Positions 57,961 to 64,000 of a DNA stretch of 64,000 bases are shown in pieces (position 1 is the first letter of the stretch; each line of letters starts with the position of its first letter). The stretch lies in contig NZ_CP014209.1 in NCBI RefSeq assembly GCF_001636295.1, positions 3,720,001 to 3,784,000 of the forward strand. Reading direction: 5' to 3'. The stretch comes from Isoptericola dokdonensis DS-3. Lineage in GTDB: Bacteria; Actinomycetota; Actinomycetes; Actinomycetales; Cellulomonadaceae. The notes beneath the pieces are model-generated. The model did not search any database and was not told the origin of the DNA. It worked only from the letters and a program-made list of their open reading frames with translations. The position numbers were made by a program, and so were the translations under genes.

Positions 57961-59027
57961 CCGCCACGACCCGCCGCACCGCAGGCCGGCGTGCCGCCAC
58001 CGTCGTGATCGGCGCCGTCGGCGCCACCGCGCTGCTCGCGGGGTGCGCCCAGGAGGTGCCCACCCCCGTCGCCGAGGAGCCTTTCGACGGTCCCATGGTG
58101 AGCGTCGAGCAGGAGGAGGCCGTCGTCACCGACGTCGCCGCCGTGCTCACCAAGGCCGACGAGGAGCGCGACGCCGGACTGCTCAAGCCTCGCGTCGCAG
58201 GCCCGGCCCTCGAGGTGCGCAGCAGCCAGCTCGAGGTCGCCGCCGAGCGCGAGGACAACTCGCTCGTCACGGACATCCCCACGGACATCCTGCGGTCCAT
58301 CCTGCCCACCACGCAGACCTGGCCCCGCGCCACCTTCACCATCACCGAGCCCACCGAGGACCTCGAGGTGAACCGGCTCGTCGCCTACCAGCAGAGCTCG
58401 GCGCGGGACAACTACCGGCTCTGGGCCTGGGTGCAGCTCATCCCCGGCACGACCATGCCGAACTTCGCCGACCCCGAGCTCATCGGCTCCGAGGCCGTCG
58501 CGGCGGACGACGACTCCCTCCAGGTGACCCCCACCGAGGCCATGGCCCAGTACGCCGACCTCGTCACCCGGGGCACCGAGGACTCCGAGAACGCCGCCGC
58601 GTTCGAGCTCCCCAGCGAGAGCCAGGACCTCGTCGCCCGCGTCCAGGCGGACGCGCGCAGCGTCCGCGAGGACGACGCGTTCGGGGAGGCCGACGGCTCC
58701 TACGCCCTCAAGTTCGTCCCGCAGTCCGACCTCGTGGCCGTGCGCACCTCCGACGGCGGCGCCGTCGTCATGGGGGCCCTCGACGGCAACGTGCGCATCA
58801 AGGTCGAGGAGGACGGCGAGATCAACCCCCTCACCGAGACGCAGCAGGCCCTCGTCGGGGACGCCGACGCCACCAACGAGCTGTACGTCGAGTACACCGA
58901 CCAGGTGGCGCTCTACGTCCCGCCCGCCGGGTCCGAGGAGCTCATGCGCCCGCTCGGCTTCTCCCACGTGGCCGTCGCCGCCGACACGAGCATCCCCGAC
59001 AAGAAGAACACCGACCGCAAGGGCTGA
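57957..59027 (+). CDS. Uncharacterised lipoprotein
   Basis: The 356-residue protein has a twin-arginine-like basic start ([10 protein letters not shown]), a hydrophobic core and lipobox LLAGC (Cys about 31), so it should be anchored outside the membrane. The body has a repeated alpha/beta feel with blocks WPRATFTITEPTEDLEVNRLVAYQQ, DNYRLWAWVQLIPGTTMP and ELYVEYTDQVALYVPP, but I cannot assign a domain. It is translationally coupled to the preceding membrane protein, and similar pairs occur in related Micrococcales by my recollection. The function is unknown. Confidence 0.75.
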   Translation: MTATTRRTAGRRAATVVIGAVGATALLAGCAQEVPTPVAEEPFDGPMVSVEQEEAVVTDVAAVLTKADEERDAGLLKPRVAGPALEVRSSQLEVAAEREDNSLVTDIPTDILRSILPTTQTWPRATFTITEPTEDLEVNRLVAYQQSSARDNYRLWAWVQLIPGTTMPNFADPELIGSEAVAADDDSLQVTPTEAMAQYADLVTRGTEDSENAAAFELPSESQDLVARVQADARSVREDDAFGEADGSYALKFVPQSDLVAVRTSDGGAVVMGALDGNVRIKVEEDGEINPLTETQQALVGDADATNELYVEYTDQVALYVPPAGSEELMRPLGFSHVAVAADTSIPDKKNTDRKG

Positions 59028-59093
59028 CCCCGTGCCGGGCGGCGACGTCCGCCACCCGGTCCACCCGCCCCGACGTCTCCGTAGGATGTGCCC

Positions 59094-60041
59094 ATGAGCA
59101 ACCCCATGCCCGAGCCGAGCATCAGCACGCGCGGCGCCGTCGACCTGTCGGCGCTCACCCGCCCCCAGGCCCCGCCCCCCGGTGAGCCCGGCGGTGCCCC
59201 CTCGGCGGGCGGGTACGTCGTCGACGTCACCGACGCGAACTTCCAGCAGGTCGTGCAGGACTCGACCCGCTACCCCGTCGTCGTCCTGCTGTGGATGCCG
59301 ACCGACCAGGCCAACGCCGACCTCGCGACCCTCCTCGGCCGACTCTCCGACGAGTACGCCGGCCGGTTCCTCCTCGGCCGTGTCGACGTGCAGACCTCCC
59401 CGCAGATCGCCGCCGCGTTCCAGGCGCAGGGCGTGCCCACCGTCGTCGCGGTCCTCCAGGGCCAGCCGCTCCCGCTGTTCGCCGGCGCCGCCTCCGAGGA
59501 GCAGGTCCGCGGCGTCCTCGACCAGGTACTCGCCGCGGCCGAGCAGAACGGTGTCACCGGCCGTGCCCCCGCCCAGGGCGGCGAACCGGAGGCCGAGCGG
59601 CCCGCCGCGGAGCCGGAGCCCGAGCCGCTGCCGCCGCTGCACCAGGAGGCGTACGACGCCATCGAGCGCGACGACCTCGACGCCGCCGCCACCGCCTACG
59701 AGCGCGCCATCAAGCAGGACCCGAAGGACACCGACGCCGTCGCCGGCCTCGCGCAGGTCCACCTCATGCAGCGCACCCGCGACGCCGACCTCCAGCAGGT
59801 CCGCGCCGCCGCGGCCGCCGCACCCGGCGACGTCGACGCCCAGCTCGCCGTCGCCGACACGGACATGCTCGGCGGCAAGGTCGAGGACGCCCTCGCGCGG
59901 CTCCTCGACCTGCTCCCCGCCGCGGACGCCGAGGCCAAGGAGAAGCTGCGCGCGCGCCTCGTCGAGTACTTCGAGGTCGTCGGCGCCACGGACCCGCGCG
60001 TGGCCAAGGCCCGCCGCCACCTGGCGATGTACCTGTACTGA
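59094..60041 (+). CDS. YbbN-like thioredoxin-TPR protein lacking the CxxC motif
   Basis: The 315-residue cytoplasmic protein has a thioredoxin-like domain (about 40-150; DVTDANFQQVV, VVVLLWMPTDQANAD, GRVDVQTSPQIAAAFQAQGVPTVVAV). The redox site WCGPC is replaced by WMPTDQ, so it cannot act as a disulfide reductase. A tetratricopeptide-type helical region follows (about 180-315; DDLDAAATAYERAIKQDP, KVEDALARLLDLLP). This is the layout of YbbN/CnoX, a chaperone-like holdase partner of GroEL or DnaK. ATG 59094 follows AGGA; a GTG six bases earlier is possible. Confidence 0.87.
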   Translation: MSNPMPEPSISTRGAVDLSALTRPQAPPPGEPGGAPSAGGYVVDVTDANFQQVVQDSTRYPVVVLLWMPTDQANADLATLLGRLSDEYAGRFLLGRVDVQTSPQIAAAFQAQGVPTVVAVLQGQPLPLFAGAASEEQVRGVLDQVLAAAEQNGVTGRAPAQGGEPEAERPAAEPEPEPLPPLHQEAYDAIERDDLDAAATAYERAIKQDPKDTDAVAGLAQVHLMQRTRDADLQQVRAAAAAAPGDVDAQLAVADTDMLGGKVEDALARLLDLLPAADAEAKEKLRARLVEYFEVVGATDPRVAKARRHLAMYLY

Positions 60042-60081
60042 GCGTCTCCCGTCGGGTCCGGGGTTCGGGGTCCGGGGTTCC

Positions 60082-60182
60082 GGTGGTGGGGACGAGGTGC
60101 GGGGCGCGGTCGCGTTCACGGGCCCCAGGGGGCCCTCCACTCCCGGTCTGACGACCGCGCCCCGCACCTCGTCCCCACCACC
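60082..60182. repeat. Long inverted repeat with 31-base arms between convergent genes
   Basis: Arms 60082-60112 and 60152-60182 are exact complements over 31 bases, around a 39-base centre that contains a second stem, GGGCCCC (60120-60126) with GGGGCCC (60129-60135). It follows a run of GGGTTCGGGGTCCGGGGTTC. It can terminate both the YbbN-like and glgB transcripts, but it is much longer than a terminator needs to be. Confidence 0.8.
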
Positions 60183-60291
60183 TTCGTCGCGCCGGCGGCC
60201 CACGACACGCTCCGCCGTTCGTCGGGACACGTCGAGCAGCCGCTGTGCGCGACCCACCGCGGACGGACGCTACCTCTGCGTCGACGCCAGC

Positions 60292-62517
60292 TCAGCGCGG
60301 AGTCAGCACCAGGGCGCCGAGGGGCGGGACGCGCAGGACGGCGGAGTGCTCGCGGCCGTGGTGGCCGTGCTGCTCGGTGTGCACCTCGGTGTTGACGACG
60401 CCGGAGCCGCCGTAGCGCGGGTGGTCGGTGTTGAGGGCCTCGCCCCAGGCGCCGCCGTGGGGGAGCCCGACGCGGTAGCCCTCGTGGGGGACGCCGGCGA
60501 AGTTCACGACGACGACGACGGGGGAGCCGTCCGCGGCGCGGCGGACGTAGGCGAGCACGTTGCGGGCGGCGTCGTCGGCGTCGAGCCACTCGAAGCCGGA
60601 GCCGTCGAAGTCCCGCTCCCACAGGGCCGGGGTGGCGCGGTAGAGCCCGTTGAGGTCGGCGACGAGCCGCTGGACGCCGGCGTGGCCGGGGTCGTCGAGG
60701 ACGTGCCAGTCGAGGCTGCGGCCCTCGTTCCACTCGGTCTCCTGCGCGAGCTCGGATCCCATGAAGAGGAGCTGCTTGCCGGGGTGGGTCCACTGGTAGG
60801 CGAGGAACGCGCGGACGCCGGCGAGCTGCTGCCAGTGGTCGCCCGGCATCTTGCCGAGCAGGGAGCCCTTGCCGTGCACGACCTCGTCGTGGCTGATGGG
60901 CAGGACGTACTGCTCGGAGAACGCGTAGACGAGGGAGAACGTCAGCTCGCCGTGGTGGTGGTGGCGGTACATCGGGTCCTTGGCGACGTACCGCAGGGAG
61001 TCGTTCATCCAGCCCATGTTCCACTTGAGGCCGAACCCGAGACCGCCGGCGCTGGTGGGCCGGGTGACGCCGGGGAACGCGGTGGACTCCTCGGCGATCA
61101 TGAGGACGCCGGGGCTGCGACGGTAGGCGGTGGCGTTGGCCTCCTGGAGGAACGAGATCGCCTCGAGGTTCTCCCGTCCGCCGTGCACGTTGGGCTCCCA
61201 GCCGCCCTCCTCGCGCGAGTAGTCGAGGTAGAGCATGGAGGCGACGGCGTCGACGCGCAGGCCGTCGGCGTGGAACTCCTCGAGCCAGTAGGTGGCGTTC
61301 GCGACGAGGAAGTTGCGGACCTCGCGGCGGCCGAAGTCGAAGACGTAGGTGCCCCAGTCGAGCTGTTCGCCGCGGCGCGGGTCGGGGTGCTCGTACAGGG
61401 GGGTGCCGTCGAACCGGGCGAGGGCGAACTCGTCCTTGGGGAAGTGGCCGGGCACCCAGTCGAGGATGACGCCGATGCCGGCCTGGTGGAGCCGGTCGAC
61501 GAGGTACCGGAAGTCGTCGGGGTGGCCGAACCGTGAGGTGGGGGCGTAGTAGCCGGTCACCTGGTAGCCCCAGGAGCCGCCGAACGGGTGCTCGGCGACG
61601 GGCAGGAGCTCGACGTGGGTGAACCCCTGCTCGACGACGTAGGCGGTGAGCTGTTCGGCGAGGTCGCGGTACCCGAGGCCCTGCCGCCAGGACCCGAGGT
61701 GGACCTCGTAGGCGCTGAGCGGGCCGCCGTGCTGGTCGCCCGACGCGCGGCGCGCCATCCACTCGCCGTCGCCCCACGTGTACGTGGACTCGGTGACGAC
61801 GGACGCCGTGGCGGGCGGCACCTCGGTGCCCTTCGCGACGGGGTCGGCCTTGGCCCGCCAGACGCCGTCGGGCCCGCACACCTCGTACTTGTAGCGGGTG
61901 CCCTGACCGACGTCGGGCACGAAGATCTCCCAGATGCCGCTGGAGCCGAGGGAGCGCATCGGATGCATCGGCGACCACCGGTTGTGGTCGCCGACGAGGC
62001 GGACGCCGCGTGCGTTGGGCGCCCACACCGCGAAGGAGGTGCCGACGACGTCGCCGAGCGCGCTGGGGTAGGTGTGCCGGTTGGCGCCGAGGACGCGCCA
62101 CAGCTCCTCGTGGCGGCCCTCGCCGAGGAGGTGCAGGTCGATCTCGCCGAGGGAGGGCAGGAACCGGTACGGGTCGTCGCTGGTGCGGACGTCGTCGTCG
62201 TACCGGGTGCGGATCCGGTAGTCGGGGGCGTGCCGGGTGCCGTCGGGGTCGACGGTGGCGGGGACGACGGCCGACCACACCCCGGCGGCGTCGTGGCGCG
62301 CGTCGTGGGTCTCCTCGCCGTCCGGTCCGGCGACGACGACGGCGACCTCGTCGGCCAGCGGCCGCAGGACGCGCACGACGGCCCACGGGGTGGTCGCGGC
62401 GCCGGGTCCGTCGGCGGGCAGCAGGTGGGGCCCGAGCACGGCGTGCGGGTCGTGCGTGGTGCCGCGGGCGATCGCGGTGAGGACCTCGGGATCGACGGTG
62501 GGCGGCTCGGGCGTCAT
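60292..62517 (-). CDS. glgB: 1,4-alpha-glucan branching enzyme
   Basis: The 741-residue GH13 enzyme puts alpha-1,6 branches into glycogen. It has two N-terminal beta modules (about 1-230, CBM48-like), then the barrel with [25 protein letters not shown], nucleophile aspartate in [16 protein letters not shown], acid/base glutamate in [13 protein letters not shown] and [13 protein letters not shown]. The C-terminal beta domain ends [18 protein letters not shown] 62517 follows GGAAGGGTGGGTG; an extension to 62709 is not supported. No other glycogen gene is next to it within the window. Confidence 0.95.
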   Translation of the reverse strand: MTPEPPTVDPEVLTAIARGTTHDPHAVLGPHLLPADGPGAATTPWAVVRVLRPLADEVAVVVAGPDGEETHDARHDAAGVWSAVVPATVDPDGTRHAPDYRIRTRYDDDVRTSDDPYRFLPSLGEIDLHLLGEGRHEELWRVLGANRHTYPSALGDVVGTSFAVWAPNARGVRLVGDHNRWSPMHPMRSLGSSGIWEIFVPDVGQGTRYKYEVCGPDGVWRAKADPVAKGTEVPPATASVVTESTYTWGDGEWMARRASGDQHGGPLSAYEVHLGSWRQGLGYRDLAEQLTAYVVEQGFTHVELLPVAEHPFGGSWGYQVTGYYAPTSRFGHPDDFRYLVDRLHQAGIGVILDWVPGHFPKDEFALARFDGTPLYEHPDPRRGEQLDWGTYVFDFGRREVRNFLVANATYWLEEFHADGLRVDAVASMLYLDYSREEGGWEPNVHGGRENLEAISFLQEANATAYRRSPGVLMIAEESTAFPGVTRPTSAGGLGFGLKWNMGWMNDSLRYVAKDPMYRHHHHGELTFSLVYAFSEQYVLPISHDEVVHGKGSLLGKMPGDHWQQLAGVRAFLAYQWTHPGKQLLFMGSELAQETEWNEGRSLDWHVLDDPGHAGVQRLVADLNGLYRATPALWERDFDGSGFEWLDADDAARNVLAYVRRAADGSPVVVVVNFAGVPHEGYRVGLPHGGAWGEALNTDHPRYGGSGVVNTEVHTEQHGHHGREHSAVLRVPPLGALVLTPR

Positions 62518-62680
62518 GCACCCACCCTTCCACGCCGGGAGGTCGCCCGCGTCGGTAACACGCGGCCCGGCCGGCCCGGGGAGCGCCGGATACGATCCGC
62601 GGGACGGACGATGGACGGACGGCCCGCACGTGCCGCGTCCTCGACGAGCCGCTCGCCGCCCGGACCTGGAAGGACGCACG

Positions 62681-63916
62681 ATGACGACGCCCTGGACCGA
62701 CCTGCCCACGCACCGCGCCTGGCTGGACGCCGAGTGCCGACGGCTGCTCGCCTTCGGCGCGCGGGTCGTGCACCCCGACGGCGGCGCGGCCTACCTGGGC
62801 GACGACGGCACCCCGGAGCCCGAGCGCGGCGTGCAGACCTGGATCACGGCCCGCACGGTGCACGTGTACAGCCTGGGCGCCCTGCTGGGGGTGCCCGGCA
62901 GCGCGACGGTCGCGCGCGGCGCGCTCGCCGGGCTCACCGGCCACCTGCGGGACGCCGAGCACGGTGGCTGGTTCCACGCGGTGGCCGCCGACGGCACCCC
63001 GGACGTCGCGGCGGGCAAGTCCTGCTACGACCACGCGTTCGTCGTGCTGGCCGCGTCCAGCGCGACGCTCGCCGGGCTGCCCGGCGGCCGCGAGCTGCTG
63101 GACGAGGCGACCGGCGTCCTGCTGGAGCGGTTCTGGGACGAGGACGCCGGTCGCTGCGTCGACACCTGGGACGCGGCGTTCTCGCGTCTGGACGACTACC
63201 GCGGGCTGAACGCGAACATGCACGCCGTCGAGGCGATGCTGGCCGCCGCCGACGCCCTCGACGACCCGGCGTGGCGTGGCCGCGCGGCCCGGGTCGCCGA
63301 GCTGGTCGTGGCGCTCGCGGCCGGGCACGACGGCCGCCTGCCGGAGCACTTCGGCCCGGACTGGACGGCGCAGCCGGAGCTCAACCGGGAGCAGCCCGGC
63401 GACCAGTTCAAGCCGTTCGGCGCGACCGTGGGGCACGGCCTGGAGTGGGCGCGCCTGCTCGTCGAGCTGGAGGCGGCGCTCGGGGACCGTGCCGACCCGG
63501 CGTTGCGCCCGACGGCGGTGGCGCTGTTCGAGCGCGCCGTGACGGACGGCTGGTCGGTCGACGGCGCCGCGGGCTTCGTCTACACGACCGACTGGGACGG
63601 CACGCCCGTGGTACGCGACCGCATGCACTGGGTCGCGGCGGAGGCGGTCTCGGCCGCCGACGCGCTGCACCGCGCCACCGGCGACGCCCGGTACGCGGCG
63701 CTGTACGCCACGTGGTGGGACTACGTCGCCGAGCACCTGATCGACATCGTGCAGGGTTCCTGGTTCCACCAGCTCGACGACCGCAACCGGCCGGCGGGCG
63801 ACGTGTGGCCGGGCAAGCCGGACCTCTACCACGCGGTGCAGGCGACGCTGCTGCCGCGGGCGCCCCTGACCCCGGCGCTCGCCCGCGCGGCCCGGGACGG
63901 TCTCGTGCAGGGCTGA
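62681..63916 (+). CDS. AGE-family sugar isomerase (YihS/mannose isomerase-like)
   Basis: The 411-residue protein has the (alpha/alpha)6 barrel of the N-acylglucosamine 2-epimerase family. Catalytic-type histidines occur in [28 protein letters not shown] and the final [14 protein letters not shown], and [13 protein letters not shown] and [11 protein letters not shown] match the aldose-ketose isomerase branch (YihS and D-mannose isomerase). It probably interconverts mannose, fructose and glucose, perhaps feeding mannan-derived mannose into glycolysis. The start is ATG 62681 after GGAAGGA. A LacI-type gene may follow on the other strand. Confidence 0.87.
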   Translation: MTTPWTDLPTHRAWLDAECRRLLAFGARVVHPDGGAAYLGDDGTPEPERGVQTWITARTVHVYSLGALLGVPGSATVARGALAGLTGHLRDAEHGGWFHAVAADGTPDVAAGKSCYDHAFVVLAASSATLAGLPGGRELLDEATGVLLERFWDEDAGRCVDTWDAAFSRLDDYRGLNANMHAVEAMLAAADALDDPAWRGRAARVAELVVALAAGHDGRLPEHFGPDWTAQPELNREQPGDQFKPFGATVGHGLEWARLLVELEAALGDRADPALRPTAVALFERAVTDGWSVDGAAGFVYTTDWDGTPVVRDRMHWVAAEAVSAADALHRATGDARYAALYATWWDYVAEHLIDIVQGSWFHQLDDRNRPAGDVWPGKPDLYHAVQATLLPRAPLTPALARAARDGLVQG

Positions 63917-63943
63917 CGTCCGCCCCGGCCGTGGGGTGCCGGC

Positions 63944-63971
63944 CCGCCCGCCCGACCGGTCAGGCGGGCGG
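63944..63971. terminator. Hairpin between the isomerase and the edge gene
   Basis: CCGCCCGCC and GGCGGGCGG pair over nine bases around CGACCGGTCA, 28 bases after the isomerase stop. Its right arm overlaps the last codons of the minus-strand gene. Confidence 0.5.
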
Positions 63972-64000
63972 TGCGGTCGTGCCCCGGACCAGCAGGCGGG
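63960..64000 (-). CDS. C-terminal end of a probable LacI-family regulator
   Basis: On the minus strand the last 12 codons before a TGA stop read RLLVRGTTAPPA. This is the usual ending of LacI-family regulators (compare the PTRLVERAS ending of the regulator at 21469). Only the tail is in the window, so the call is tentative. A regulator here would fit control of the neighbouring isomerase. Confidence 0.4.
   Translation of the reverse strand, partial: RLLVRGTTAPPA

Noticed and set aside
57735-60257. Open frame of 840 codons on the minus strand opposite the membrane protein, lipoprotein and YbbN-like genes
   Set aside because: It shows repetitive Gly/Val/Arg-rich sequence without domains and opposes three overlapping, well-formed genes with plausible start sites.

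Overview
This window looks like chromosome of a high-GC actinobacterium of the order Micrococcales, most likely Cellulomonas or a close relative. The evidence is the extreme third-position GC, frequent GTG starts, Rho with a long basic insertion, the NucS mismatch endonuclease, class Ib nrdHIEF, and a dense set of plant-polysaccharide glycoside hydrolases. The genus is an inference; no rRNA gene is present.

Region 1 (1-16.8 kb) is conserved core: thrC (partial), thrB, rho, rpmE, prfA, prmC, a YrdC-type tsaC, a WecA-like transferase, an AtpI-like protein, atpBEFHAGDC, a DUF2550 protein and nucS. The order matches the Mycobacterium tuberculosis arrangement closely. Many genes overlap by 1-8 bases, so translational coupling is likely. 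Two oddities are a strong hairpin between atpD and atpC and an epsilon subunit of only 93 residues.

Region 2 (16.8-45.7 kb) is carbohydrate utilisation. It holds nagA behind an AT-rich operator-like palindrome, and a GH3 enzyme with a DUF624 membrane protein. Next comes a LacI/ABC transporter/GH35/GH30 locus that reads as beta-1,6-galactan (type II arabinogalactan) utilisation. It is followed by an LplABC-type transporter, a second LacI regulator, GH95, GH42, GH31 and GH1. GH95 + GH42 + GH31 + GH1/GH3 are the activities needed to strip fucose, galactose, xylose and glucose from xyloglucan oligosaccharides. A 14-base perfect palindrome, TCGAAGCGCTTCGA, sits just after the predicted -10 of four transcription units (GH3, the transporter, GH95/GH42, GH31). 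A degenerate copy abuts a CelR-type operator in front of GH1. Together these define a predicted LacI-controlled xyloglucan regulon spread over 26 kb.

Region 3 (45.7-51 kb) is the nrdHIEF ribonucleotide reductase operon behind two NrdR boxes. A freestanding GIY-YIG/NUMOD endonuclease gene is inserted between nrdE and nrdF. This is the clearest mobile element in the window and its most unusual gene arrangement.

Region 4 (51-64 kb) is mixed: a phosphoribosyltransferase, a double-FKBP lipoprotein, a small zinc-binding protein, two alpha/beta hydrolases and a long DivIVA-like coiled-coil protein. It continues with an uncharacterised membrane protein/lipoprotein pair, a YbbN-like thioredoxin-TPR protein, glgB, an AGE-family isomerase and the last codons of a third LacI-type gene.

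Strong GC-rich hairpins mark most gene ends. Two long perfect inverted repeats with 31-base arms stand out: one lies inside the GH95 reading frame (37467-37539), the other between convergent genes (60082-60182). I saw no tRNA, rRNA, CRISPR array, prophage, insertion sequence or replication origin.
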